DNA of 64,000 nt from Psilocybe azurescens (Eukaryota > Basidiomycota > Agaricomycetes > Agaricales > Agrocybaceae): NCBI GenBank assembly GCA_023853785.1, contig JAJIRX010000499.1:1-64000 (forward strand), in the 5' to 3' direction. This document shows positions 10,132 through 20,012 of the stretch, one piece after another. The notes below the pieces were generated by a model that was given only the letters and a program-made list of their open reading frames with translations, did not search any database and was not told the DNA's origin. Position 1 is the first letter of the stretch, and each line of letters opens with the position of its first letter. The translations under genes were made by a program, and so were the position numbers.

Positions 10132-11371
10132 CCCTGCTGCTTCTGCTGCTCCTGCCCCTGCTGCTTCTGCCCCTGCTGCCTCTGCCCCTGCTGCTCCTGC
10201 CCATCCTACCCCTGCCCCTCCTGCCCCTGCCCCTTCTGCTCCTGCCCCTCCTGCTCCTGCCCCTCCTGCTCCTGCCCCTCCTAATCTTTTTCAGCCAGTT
10301 GTGTTTGATGGAATTCAGTATAATAATTTACCTGCAAATCTGGCTCAGCTTTTAGCTGCCATTCCTGCACCCCCTCCTCCACGACGTGGTCGTGGTCGTT
10401 ATGCTGGGCCCCAACCTTTTCCAGTATGTATTTTAAGTCTTTGTGATTTTAGATATAATATTAATAAAAAATAGATACTTCCTCCAGCACTTCCTATGCC
10501 TCTTCAGCCTCCTCCTCCAGTACTTCCTGTACCTTTTCAGCCACCTCCTGTACTTCCTGTACCTCTTCAGCCTCCTCCTCCTCTTCTTCCTGCACCACTT
10601 CCATTTCAACCTCCCATTGATCAACCTCTTTTACGTGCTGCCCGACAGCCCTTTAGCCATGATTGGCCTGTCCATAATTTGGGAAAAATGGATATAAAGT
10701 GTCCAAAATGTGGTGCTTTACACTGGATGGCAGAGCATATTTCACATTCATCCAATAACTCTCCCACATTTGGAATGTGCTGCTTTAGTGGGAAAATTGT
10801 TCTTCCAAAGCTGGATTATCCTCCTCAAGAATTAGATGCTTTGCTTAGAAATAACATACCCCAATCCAAAAACTTTCTCAATCATATTCGGCAGTACAAC
10901 AATGCTTTAGCCATGACCTCATTGGGAGTCACTGTTGACCATGCAATTAACAATAGGCCTGGACCTTATGTATTCAAAGTCCAGGGAAGGTTAACACATC
11001 GAGCTGGATCTCTTCTTCCTCAGATTGGTGTTACACCTTTATATGCTCAGCTATATATTTTTGATCCTGCTGAAGCTCTCAATTTCCACATGCAGCATCC
11101 TGCAAACTCTGGGCTGGATAGAACCACTATGAGCATTCTTCAGGATATGCTACATCGTTCCCATTCAGGTGTGCGGCTGTACAAGCAAGCATTTGAAATA
11201 ACACGTAACATGCCCATGGATCAGCAATGCACAATTGCTCTTCGCTATGAACGTGAAACTGATCGCAGACGCTATAATGTGCCATCAGCTGCATCCAATG
11301 AAGTGGCTGTAATCCTTCCTGGAAATGGTGATGAAGTATATCCCAATGGCAGAGATGTTGTCCTGAGATGA
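9739..11371 (+). CDS. Helitron protein, N-terminal region (Pro/Ala-rich, zinc-binding, Helitron-like N domain)
   Basis: The exon 9739-10423 encodes an Arg-rich start (RRVRIAAQQSERDARV) and then a long Ala/Pro repeat. A 51-nt intron (10424-10474, GTATGT...AATAG) joins it to a Pro/Leu/Gln-rich stretch and a conserved region: CPKCGALHW zinc-binding motif (about 10700), FGMCC, KNFLNHIRQYNNALAMTSLG, GPYVFKVQGR, SLLPQIG, AQLYIFD and RRRYN, characteristic of Helitron transposase N-terminal domains. A 23-residue block starting GIQYNNLPANLAQLL occurs twice (about 10018 and 10311). The frame breaks at 11369 (CTGAGATGA), just inside a motif that continues as RAGERLETISELHPLYLPLHY in the next frame, so this is part of one larger protein. 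Confidence 0.85.
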
Positions 11372-13183
11372 AGAGCTGGAGAAAGATTGGAAACAATCAG
11401 TGAACTACATCCTCTTTACCTTCCACTTCATTATGTTCTTCTTTTTCAACTGGGCAGTTAGGCTGGCATCCTAAAATTCCTTTCAGAGAGGCTGAAGAAA
11501 TTGATGATGATCCTCCAGCTGCTGAGCAAGCTCCTAATGAGGATCATGATGAGGATGCTATCAAGCTCCACCATCAAAAAGAGGAAATACATTACACAAA
11601 CAGAATATTTCCGCTATCGTCTTCATCCAAGGGAAGCAACAAATGAATCTCAACATTTGTTTTTGGCAGAAAAACTTCTTCAGGAATTCATTGTAGACTG
11701 TTGGGCAGCTTCAGAGCAAAATCGATTACGATGGGTTAGACAAAACCAGCAGAAGTTCAGAAATGATACACGTCAAGGTCTTATGGATGCTATTGCAGCT
11801 GATCCTAATGCTGAAGGTGCCAATGTTGGCCAAAGGACTATTTTGCCTTCTTCTTTTGCTGGAAGCACACGAAACATGATTCAGAACTGCCAGGATGCTC
11901 TTGCTATCAATCGCTATTTTCATGGAGCTGATTTGTTCATCACTGCTACTGCCAACCCAAGCTGGCCAGAGATCAAAGAGGCACTTCTTCCTGGACAACA
12001 GTCTTCTGACCGTCCAGATTTGGTGGTCAGAGTCTTTCATGCAAAATGAAAGAGATGCTCAATGATATTTGTAAAAATGGCATTATGGGTAGAGCAGTTG
12101 CAAATGTGTGGACAATTGAGTTTCAAAAGCGAGGCCTCCCACATATGCACATGATTGTATTTTTGCATCCTGATCACAAGCTTCGCACACCTGAAGATGT
12201 TGACAGCCTTATTTCAGCTGAATTTCCAGATAAAGAGGAAGAGCCAGAACTCTTTGAATTGGTCAAGAAATTCATGGTCCATACTCCATGCAATGGTGAC
12301 ACCACTGCTCAATGTCATGTGAATGGAAAATGTTCAAAATGTTTTCCCAAGCCTCATCGTGATCAGACCACTGTCAATGAAGACTCTTATGCAAATCTCA
12401 GAAGACGTAACACTGGAAAGGAGTTTGACATTGGTGGTGGAAAAAGGCTGATAATCGCTGGGTTGTTGCTCACTGCCGTTATCTTATCTGGAAATATTGC
12501 TGCCATATCAATGTTGAATCTATTGCTTCTATCAAGGCCATCAAATACATCTACAAATATGTCTATAAGGGTCATGACCGCATTACTATGCAGTTTGGAC
12601 GCTGTCAAGATGAGGTCAAGCTATATCTTGATGCACGATATGTTTCTGCATGTGAAGGACTTTGGCGCATTTTTCACTTCCACATGCATCAAGAGCATCC
12701 ATCTATTGTTCGCCTTCAGATTCATTTGCCTGACCAACAATTGGTTACATGGAATGAAGACCAGGCCCCAAATGTTCAGGGAGGTTTTGGATCGTAGTGC
12801 AGGCAAAGATACCAAGCTCACTGCCTATTTCAAAGCCAATGCACAATATCAGGAAGCCAGAAATATTCTTTATCAGGATTTTCCTGCCAAATTTGTCTGG
12901 AAGGGAAAGCAGCGCAAATGGGCTCCAAGACAGCAAAATTTGCAATTGGGCGCATGTACTATGCTCATCCAAGTTCAGGAGAGCGCTTTTATCTCAGAAC
13001 TCTGCTGACCTGTGTCAAGGGTGCTACATCTTTTGTGGATCTCCGAACAGTTGATGGCACTGTATATGAAACATTTCGTGAGGCCTGCATACATCGAGGA
13101 CTTTTAGAGGATGATAATGAGTGGAAGCAGTGTCTGGAAGAAGCTGGATATATGGCAAGTGGACGACAACTTCGCAATCTTTT
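11372..13183 (+). CDS. Helitron protein, HUH/Y2 Rep nuclease region (frameshifted)
   Basis: Continues the Helitron protein after the break at 11370. Segments in shifting frames: ERLETISELHPLYLPLHYVLL (11380-11445); an acidic linker; the Helitron-like domain from RYRLHPREA through NRYFHGADLFITATANPSWPEI (about 11610-11980); the HUH motif in RGLPHMHMIVFL (His codons 12142 and 12148); the two-tyrosine segment KYIYKYVYKGHDR (about 12543-12581, in another frame); and the downstream GRMYYAHPSSGERFYLRTLL block (12945-13005). Y2/HUH enzymes nick one strand and start rolling-circle replication. Frame changes at about 11470, 11570, 12040, 12460, 12795, 12930 and 13180 separate these blocks. All catalytic residues I looked for are present. 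Confidence 0.85.
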
Positions 13184-14872
13184 GTGACTATTCTTCGAGA
13201 CTGCACACCATCAAATCCTGCTGCACTCTGGGAACAATTTAGAGACAAGATTTGTGATGATCTGCGACATGCTCTTATCTCCAAAAGTATTCAACAAGAC
13301 CCCACTGAAGCACAAGTGTTTGATTATGGCCTTTTTCTCATTGACCAACTTCTTCACACTACCAACAAAAAACTTGAAGAGTTTGCAGGAATGCCATTGC
13401 CTCAAGAAGATTGGGCTGCTGCTATAGGAAATAGATTGATTGCAGAGCAGAGAAACTATGACAGAGACAATCAATCTGTTCTGGCTCAACAGCGAATTCC
13501 TACTCTCAATCATGGGCAACGTTCAGCATTTGATACTATTGTGGCAGCAGTTGAAAGCAAGAGTGGTCAATGTTTCTTCCTTCATGGTCCAGGAGGTACA
13601 GGAAAAACTTATGTGTATAACACACTGTGCTACTTTCTGCGTGGTGAAGGGAAAATAGTGCTTTGTGTGGCTTCATCTGGCATTGCATCTCTGCTTCTTA
13701 TTGGTGGTCGGACATCACATTCAACTTTCAAAATTCCTATCAACATTCATGAGGACTCTACATGCAGTATTGGTCGCACTTCTGATTTAGCAGAGCTTAT
13801 TCAGCGCACTGATTTGGTGATATGGGATGAAGCTCCTATGCAAAACCGTTATATTCATGAGGCTGTGGACCGCACTTTCAAGGACATCCGTAACTCTGAC
13901 AAGCCATTTGGAGGACTTACTGTTGTGTTTGGTGGAGACTTTAAGCAAATTCTTCCTGTTGTTGTGAAAGGATCAAGAGCACAAATTGTTGGAGCATGCA
14001 TGCAGAGATCACAACTTTGGGGACACATCAAAGTACTTAAGTTGACAGAGAATATGCGTCTGAACACTGCACATGATGAAGAACGGAAATTTGCACAATG
14101 GCAGTTGGATATTGGTCTGGGAAAACATACAGATGAATCTGACAACACAATACTTCCTGATCATTTCAAATGTGCCAACAATACTGTTGGATCTCTGATT
14201 GATACAATATATCCTGGAATCCAGAGGACCACTGGGCATAATGACAAATATTATGCTGAACGGACAATTCTGTGTAGCAGGAATGATGATGTGGATGATC
14301 TGAACAAAACTATTCTCAACAAATTTCCTGGAGAAGAAAAGGTGTTTCACAGTGCTGATAGCATTTTGAATAATCGGGGACATGGTGATGAAGGAATTCT
14401 GATGTATCCAGTGGAGTATTTGAACACAATCAACTGTTCAGGTCTTCCTTTAGCCAAGCTGGCACTGAAAGTTGGTTGCCCTATTATGATTTTACGGAAT
14501 TTGAATGCAAGTGAGGGAGTGTGTAATGGATCAAGAGGGATTGTGACAAGAATGGGGAACCGTGTTTTGGAAGTTCGACTATTGACAGGAGATAGAGCAG
14601 GGGAGACAGTTTTTATTCCACGGATTGGGCTGACACTGATGGACACACAAGTTCCATTTGAATTTTGCCGACGACAATTTCCTGTGCGACTGGCATTTGC
14701 TATGACGATCAATAAAGCACAAGGACAATCTGTTTTACATGTTGGACTAAACCTTATTTCTTCACCTTTTGCACATGGACAACTGTATGTTGCTATTTCA
14801 CGAGTAACATCTGTGCACAACATCAAGGCTATTTGGGATGACAGTTCTGGATTTAGTATAACAAAAATATAG
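13184..14872 (+). CDS. Helitron protein, C-terminal Pif1-like helicase
   Basis: One uninterrupted frame of 560 residues up to TAG 14870-14872, the C-terminal part of the Rep-helicase protein. It contains Walker A GPGGTGKT (about 13586-13609), Walker B WDEAPM, the FGGDFKQILPVV motif, LTENMR, and the C-terminal SF1 motif TINKAQGQS followed by LYVAISRVTS. This is the Pif1/RecD-like helicase found in all autonomous Helitrons, which unwinds the donor strand during rolling-circle transposition. The upstream in-frame ATG at 13121 is out of frame with the Rep domain, so I place the boundary where the conserved sequence SFVTILRDCTPSNPAALW starts. That this longest exon is intact while the rest is broken suggests the breaks are few and local. 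Confidence 0.92.
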   Translation: MTILRDCTPSNPAALWEQFRDKICDDLRHALISKSIQQDPTEAQVFDYGLFLIDQLLHTTNKKLEEFAGMPLPQEDWAAAIGNRLIAEQRNYDRDNQSVLAQQRIPTLNHGQRSAFDTIVAAVESKSGQCFFLHGPGGTGKTYVYNTLCYFLRGEGKIVLCVASSGIASLLLIGGRTSHSTFKIPINIHEDSTCSIGRTSDLAELIQRTDLVIWDEAPMQNRYIHEAVDRTFKDIRNSDKPFGGLTVVFGGDFKQILPVVVKGSRAQIVGACMQRSQLWGHIKVLKLTENMRLNTAHDEERKFAQWQLDIGLGKHTDESDNTILPDHFKCANNTVGSLIDTIYPGIQRTTGHNDKYYAERTILCSRNDDVDDLNKTILNKFPGEEKVFHSADSILNNRGHGDEGILMYPVEYLNTINCSGLPLAKLALKVGCPIMILRNLNASEGVCNGSRGIVTRMGNRVLEVRLLTGDRAGETVFIPRIGLTLMDTQVPFEFCRRQFPVRLAFAMTINKAQGQSVLHVGLNLISSPFAHGQLYVAISRVTSVHNIKAIWDDSSGFSITKI

Positions 14873-15204
14873 TGTACCCAGAAGTTCTTTCTATTGACCA
14901 TAGTGACTGATTATTATTTAATATATAAAGTGTCTGTATTGTATAAAATAATTATTTTTGAATAAGGAGTGTGGGGAGATGAGCTTTGCTCATCTCCACC
15001 AAGATATTATATAAGTGATTGCTATTATTAATTTTTAATGAGTCATGAAGCATTGATAAGAAGGGGGAATGAGCTTCGCTCATTCCCCCCAAAACATTAT
15101 ATATATATTTTTAATGAGGTGTGAAGTATTGATAAGAAGGGGGATGAGCGAAGCTCATTCCCCCAAGACATTATAATTGTGACTGCTATTATTTATTTTT
15201 CAAT
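14873..15204 (+). repeat. 3' tail of the coding Helitron: tandem hairpin repeats
   Basis: After the helicase stop, an AT-rich stretch is followed by three repeats of about 75-90 bp, each with a hairpin: 14972-14997 (GGAGATGAGC/GCTCATCTCC), 15063-15090 (GGGGGAATGAGC/GCTCATTCCCCC) and 15138-15164 (GGGGGATGAGCGAAGCTCATTCCCCC). Each is followed by a spacer with ATTATA and TTTTTAATGAG or TTTTTCAATGAG. The first two hairpins differ at paired positions and remain fully complementary, which suggests the stem, not just the sequence, is conserved. Confidence 0.85.
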
Positions 15205-15338
15205 GAGGAGGGCAGCGAAGCGCCGACAAAGCGAAGGTCTGGGGGGCGCAGCCCCAGCGAGCTGTTGACCCTGCCGTGAAGCACAGGGGGTGAGCGGCGA
15301 ATCCCCCCGACGCTGTAGTGGCGGGTCATAAAGCCTCG
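15205..15338 (+). repeat. Shared 3' terminal module, copy 2
   Basis: Same module as at 2205-2328 with minor changes; final hairpin CCGACGCTGTAGTGGCGGG and end CATAAAGCCTCG, followed at 15339 by TCTATAATATAAGAG, the start of unit B. The two extra bases (CG) between CATAAAGC-T and the TC start help to define where the 3' terminus may lie. Confidence 0.8.
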
Positions 15339-16879
15339 TCTATAATATAAGAGAAGGTTTTTCTAAAAAGGAAGTACAATGACTAAGGATTTCAGAAAAG
15401 GAAATTTCAAATTACTTAATCATGACAAAGCACACAGCTGTGTTTTGGGGCCTGCAACGGAGCCTTTTGAAATAAACAACCAGTGGGTGATGGCAAACAA
15501 TGAATTTGGTGCCACACAGCCTAAAGAAACATTCTGTGCCTAAATAATACACCCTCAGTATATCTTCTATTAGCTATATCAGCTGTATTGACACAGCTTT
15601 GAGTGGCTTTGGGAACAAATAAATATGTACACTCTTGCATGCACAGTGCACCAAGAGCAAGTGGGTCAATAAATCTGTGTTAAAGACTATTTGAATGGGA
15701 TATTTCTGTCTGTAGATATTGTGGTTGTTTGACACCTTTTAATGGAGACTATGTATTTTATAAATGAGTAGAAAGGCTGAAATAAATACCACTGAATAAA
15801 TATTAAAACAGGAGGTATTGTGGACAGTGAACATGTTGGTATGGAATGAAGTATGGTTGGAACTATTTAAATAAAATAAAGGTGTAGATAGGAAGATAAC
15901 ACTGGGATACAATTTTGCAATTGAAAATAGATGGTATCCAGTGCTGTACAGGTGATAAAACTATGTTTTTGAGAAAGAAGCTCCAATATGCTTTACTCAT
16001 GTAAAAATAAATACACTGTTAACTATTCGGTGTAAGAATTGACTTTTAAATGTTATTCTTCTATAAGCTGTAGATTGATGTGACTAATTTGCAGCATGAA
16101 TGTAGTGGGATTCAGGGGCAGCTATTTTGATTATGAAGAGAAAAAGTGTAAGCTATGGATTTTAAAATAGCAGTGTTGCAGATGCTGTGGATATCAAAAC
16201 ATTGTTGGATAGTCAAAAAATAGTCAAGTAATGTATAAAATATAGGGTATCAGAGACAATGATTGATGAATCCTTGAGAGTGGGTGGGGTGGTGGAGTGG
16301 TGGAGGTGGGAGTGGATCAATAGGTATGAACTGCAGTTGGTAGCAAGAATGAGTTGAATGTTGGAACCATTGTTTAAATAGTATTGATAACATAGATAAT
16401 GTAAGCTATGAAATTTAAAATAGCACAGTGCTGCAGGTGCTGTGCATATCAGGTTATTGCTGGATAGTCAATGGGTGGTGGAGTATTGTATAAGATATAG
16501 AGTAGCAGAGGCAATGATTGATGAATGTTTGGCAGTGGAATGGGCAGAGGTGTAAATTTAAAAGAGCATGGTGGAGAAGATACCATGAAATGATTGCAGC
16601 AAGTGTGATATAGTTCCAAATATTAGTTGATTTTTGTTGAATATTTGCAAAACAATGAAATATTTAAATGTGGATGGTGCTGTAGATGATGTGTATAAAA
16701 TGTTTGTATATTTGTGAACTGTTATTGATTATGAATTGGACTATGGAGCTATAGTTCCAGCAAGCTGTTAGGCTGGCTGTGAAGCAGAGGAGAGAGAGAT
16801 GAGTGGATCTCAGATCCTCTGATGTGTTATATGAGTGATGAATATTATTTATTTTTTAAATGAGGGAGTGCAAAACACT

Positions 16880-17015
16880 GACAAACAGGGAGATGAGCGC
16901 AGCTCATCTCCCCAATGAATTATATGAATAAACAATATTATTTATTTTTCAATAAGATGGTGCAAATCACTGACAAATAAGGGAGGGGGGGATGAGCACA
17001 GCTCATCTCCCCCAA
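16880..17015 (+). repeat. Hairpin array of unit B (two copies)
   Basis: Two palindromes, about 16888-16912 (GGGAGATGAGC/GCTCATCTCCC) and 16985-17012 (GGGGGATGAGC/GCTCATCTCCCCC), in repeats that share CAATGAATTATA or CAATGTGTTATA spacers and TTTTTCAATAAG. Same family as in the other units. Confidence 0.8.
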
Positions 17016-17055
17016 TGTGTTATATACATAGATAACCAATATTATTTACTTTTCA

Positions 17056-17179
17056 ATGAGGAGGCGCAAGGCACCGACAAAGCGGGGGTCTGGGGCGCAG
17101 CCCCAGCGAAGCTGTTGACCCTGCCGTGAAGCACAGGGGGTGAGCGGCCGAATCCCCCAGCAGTGGGTCATAAAGCTCG
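17056..17179 (+). repeat. Shared 3' terminal module, copy 3
   Basis: As copies 1 and 2, but the final hairpin is partly deleted (CCCCCAGCAGTGGGTCATAAAGCT). Unit C starts with TC at 17180. The loss of this hairpin may make unit B a poor terminator, one possible route to a tandem copy. Confidence 0.75.
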
Positions 17180-19354
17180 TCTATAATATAAGAGAGCTCG
17201 ATGACTAAGAATTTTCAAAAAGGAAGGAGCAAGTTACTTAAGCATGACCAAGCATTATTAAGCACGCCATTGTGTTTTGGGGCCGCGCTGCGATGCCTTT
17301 TGAAATAAACAACCAGTGGCTGATGGCAAACAACAAAATAAGTGCCACAAAGCCTGGAAAACATTCTGTGCTTAAATAATGAACCCTCAATGTGTCTATT
17401 AGCCATACCCAGCTGTATTGAAGCTGCTTTGGGTGGCTCTGAAAACAAAAAATATGCACACTCTTGCATGCACAGTGCACAGTGCACTATGAGCAAGTGG
17501 ATCAATAAATCTGTGTCAAAGACTATTTGAATGGGACATTTCTGTCTGCAGATATTGTGGTTGGTTGACACCTTTGTAATCGAGAGACTATGTATTGGAT
17601 AAAAGAGTTAAAGGCTGAAATAAATACAACTAAATAAATATCAAAACAGGGGCATTGTGGACAGTGGAAAAGTTAGTATGAAATGAATTATAGTTGGAAC
17701 TGTTTAAATAAAGGTGTAGACAGAAAGATAGCACTGGGACACAATTTTACAATGGGAAAGGTCAGGGGACAGCTATTTTAAATTTTAATTGTGAGGAGTG
17801 TAATCTGTAAATTTTAAAATGATACAGTGCTGCAGGTGCTGTGCATAGTAGAATATTCCAGTTCTCTATGCAAAAGAATGTTATTACAAGTAATCTACAC
17901 AGTAATTGTTCAAGAGTGGGCTGGGGATATATTGTGGAAATGTATAGTAGCATGGACATAGCACTAAAGGTGGCATGCTTTTGTAGAGACATACCCAAAT
18001 GTTTTTCATTAGACATAGAAAGGGTGAAGTGATGGAATATTGATATTATTTTTGGTATGGAGGTGTAGAGCACCCTTAGCAAATCCCAGATGCACTGTGC
18101 CATTTAGCTTCATGACTGACACATAGCAGCAGGGGGATTTGTGGATGTGTGGGTGCTATTTAAATAAAGATTTGGATAGAAAGATAGCACTGAGATGTGC
18201 CTTTGTAATTGAAAATAGGTGATATACAGTGCTGTATAGGTAGTAAATTTAATGTTTGAGAATAAAGCTGGAGTATGCTTTGCCCATGTAGTGGGTATAA
18301 TTAAAGAGAGTGTTAACTATTAGGAGTGGGAATTGATATTTGAATTGTAATATACTATAGGATATAGATTGATGTGATTAATTCATTTACAGGACCAAAG
18401 TGGTGGGGGCTGAGAACAGCTATTTGGATTTTGAAGAAAAAAGTGTAAGTTATAAAATTTAAAATGGCACAGCGCCGCAGGTGCTGTGCATATCAAGATA
18501 TTGGTGGGTAATGAAAGGGCAGTCAAGTATTATAAGTAATAGAGGCAATAATTGGCAAATAATTGGGAGTGGGGATAGGCAGGGATGTAGATTCTGAGTA
18601 CAGGGGTGAAGTTGTGGTGGATTAGTTGGAGTGGGTGTAATATGGTTTTAAATTTTGGTTGGAGATTTATGAGATTGTTAGATAGAGACAGAAATGTTCA
18701 CTGTTATTGACAGTCAGTAAAAAAATGTGAGTATGGAGGTGCTACAAATGTCTATAGTGAGATAGAGAGATGGAGCAGTGATAAGATGTAGGCCTGAGGA
18801 TGAAGCAGAAGTGGTGAGTGGGGTGAATGCTCTGTGATATGTTATGAAAATTGATTTTAGATTGTAATGTACTATAGGGTGTAGATTGATGTGATTAAAT
18901 TTTGTAGAATTTAAGTAGTGGGGTGTAGAGACAGATATTTTGGTTGTGAAGAGAAAGAGTGTAAGCTATGAAATTTAAAATAGCATGGCATCTATAGTGC
19001 TGTGCCTATGAGGTGAGTGATAGATAGTAAATGAGTAGTGCAGTATTGTATAAAATATAAAGTAGAATAATGATTGATTGGGAGTGGATATGGGTGTGAA
19101 TATTAAAACAGACATGGTGACAAAGGTACTGTGAATTAGTTGGAATGGGTTTAATATGGTTTAAAATTTTAGTTTGAGATTGTTGAAGCAAAAGAAATTT
19201 AATGGACACAGAATATAGAGTGCTGTGTATAAATATTTGTGTATTTGTTCACTGTTATTGACTGAGTGTATATAATCTGACTATGAAGATGCTGTGTGCC
19301 TCCATTGTGGGATGGAAGAGTGCAACCCCAACAAGCTGTAGGGCAGGCTGTGAG

Positions 19355-19470
19355 TAGGGGAGGGGTGAGCACAGCTCATCCCCCAAGAGTGACTGCTATT
19401 ATTATTATTTTCATGAGACATGGAGTGTCAGTAAAGGGGGGATGAGCGAAGCTCATTCCCCCCCAAAATA
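19355..19470 (+). repeat. Hairpin array of unit C (two copies)
   Basis: Palindromes at about 19361-19383 (GGGGTGAGC/GCTCATCCCC) and 19436-19463 (GGGGGGATGAGC/GCTCATTCCCCCC). Unit A has three in the same place, so the array length varies between otherwise almost identical copies. Confidence 0.8.
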
Positions 19471-19504
19471 TAATAATTGTAATTGGTATTATTTATTTTT
19501 CAAT

Positions 19505-19631
19505 GAGGAGGCGAGGGCGCCGACAAGCGGGTCTGGGGGCGCAGCCCCAGCGAAGCTGTTGACCCTGCCGTGAAGCACAGGGGGTGAGCGAAGCGAATCC
19601 CCCCGACGCTGTAGCGGCGGGTCATAAAGCT
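19505..19631 (+). repeat. Shared 3' terminal module, copy 4 (array end)
   Basis: Same three hairpins as copy 1 with the full last stem CCGACGCT/AGCGGCGG. The sequence leaves the family after CATAAAGCTTG; the following TGTTTTAATATGAGGAC is not found in the other junctions and is taken as host flank. Confidence 0.8.
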
Positions 19632-20012
19632 TGTGTTTTAATATGAGGACTGCCGCTGACTATACACCAACTTAACCATACGTGGCATATGTGAGTAGGA
19701 CTGCTGTTGTCAAAAACCGATCCGGATCCGAGATCGCTTCGTGCAGTCACCCAAGCTGCACCGTGTTGCAGGTAGTCTGGTAGGAGTAAACCTCAGGCAG
19801 TACATGTTTCTGTGCTCAGACTTTGGGCCTAATGACGCTGCCGGATGCACAGCAAGGCACATGTATATACACACTGTACGGTAAAAGGAATTGAGATATC
19901 CCACGCCGCTCGGAGGTTCCCCCTTACTTGGAATGAAAATATTAACTTTTCCACGATTCAATTATATGTGTTGAACAATGATGGCACAAATACGGCGTTG
20001 TTTCTGACTCTC
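19632..20012 (+). promoter_or_regulatory. Upstream region of the membrane-protein gene, bordered by the Helitron array
   Basis: 380 bp between the array end and the probable start codon at 20013. No element or conserved coding sequence seen. It must hold the core promoter of the gene at 20013 unless transcription starts inside the array. No clear TATA box. Confidence 0.4.

Larger units (their letters stand above)
2329..15338 (+). mobile_element. Coding (autonomous-type) Helitron, interrupted by a chromovirus
   Basis: Begins with TCTATAATATAA and ends at the shared 3' module; without the nested retrotransposon (2865-9286 plus one TTTCT copy) it is about 6.6 kb. The first 310 bp match the 5' parts of units B and C, then the sequence diverges at about 2640 into a leader with several GTGAGT-like donors and finally the coding region (9739-14872). 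The encoded protein has the Helitron order: N-terminal zinc-binding region, HUH/Y2 replication initiator, Pif1-type helicase. Neighbouring units of the same orientation abut both ends. Several single-base frame breaks mean it is either recently inactivated or poorly called; I cannot tell which from this sequence alone. Confidence 0.85.
15339..17179 (+). mobile_element. Non-autonomous Helitron-like unit B
   Basis: A 1.84-kb unit from TCTATAATATAAGAG to the third copy of the 3' module. It matches units A and C in its first 500 bp (GTGTTTTGGGGCC, TTTGAAATAAACAACCAG, TGCATGCACAGTGCAC) and its last 350 bp, with more divergence than A has from C. Internal blocks around 16165 and 16425 repeat the GTGCTGTGCATATC word. 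No coding capacity. It is therefore an older or separate derivative of the same family, inserted or copied in tandem. Confidence 0.75.
17180..19631 (+). mobile_element. Non-autonomous Helitron-like unit C
   Basis: A complete 2.45-kb unit from TCTATAATATAAGAG (17180) to CATAAAGCTTG (about 19631), where recognisable element sequence stops and unrelated host DNA begins. Nearly identical to unit A across its whole length. It has a 24-bp segment (near 18985) that A lacks, and one hairpin repeat fewer. Non-coding. It marks the right edge of the array and gives the clearest view of both ends of the non-autonomous family. Confidence 0.8.

Noticed and set aside
9729..10355. Leucine-rich open frame of 208 codons overlapping the Ala/Pro exon
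   Set aside because: It is the out-of-frame reading of CCTGCT repeats (Leu-Leu-Leu); the frame giving Arg-rich start, Ala/Pro run and splicing into the Helitron N domain is the real one.
14347..14901. 184-codon minus-strand open frame opposite the Helitron helicase
   Set aside because: Shadow of the conserved helicase frame; no homology of its own.
14970..17012. CRISPR-like array (regularly spaced palindromic repeats)
   Set aside because: The repeats are few, spacers are themselves repeated and AT-rich, no cas genes exist, and the genome is clearly eukaryotic.
1..19631. Interpretation of units A and C as giant LTRs of one element
   Set aside because: Unit B shares the same ends and lies between them, the ends are TC...hairpin rather than TG...CA, and the encoded proteins are Helitron Rep/helicase, so a Helitron array fits better.
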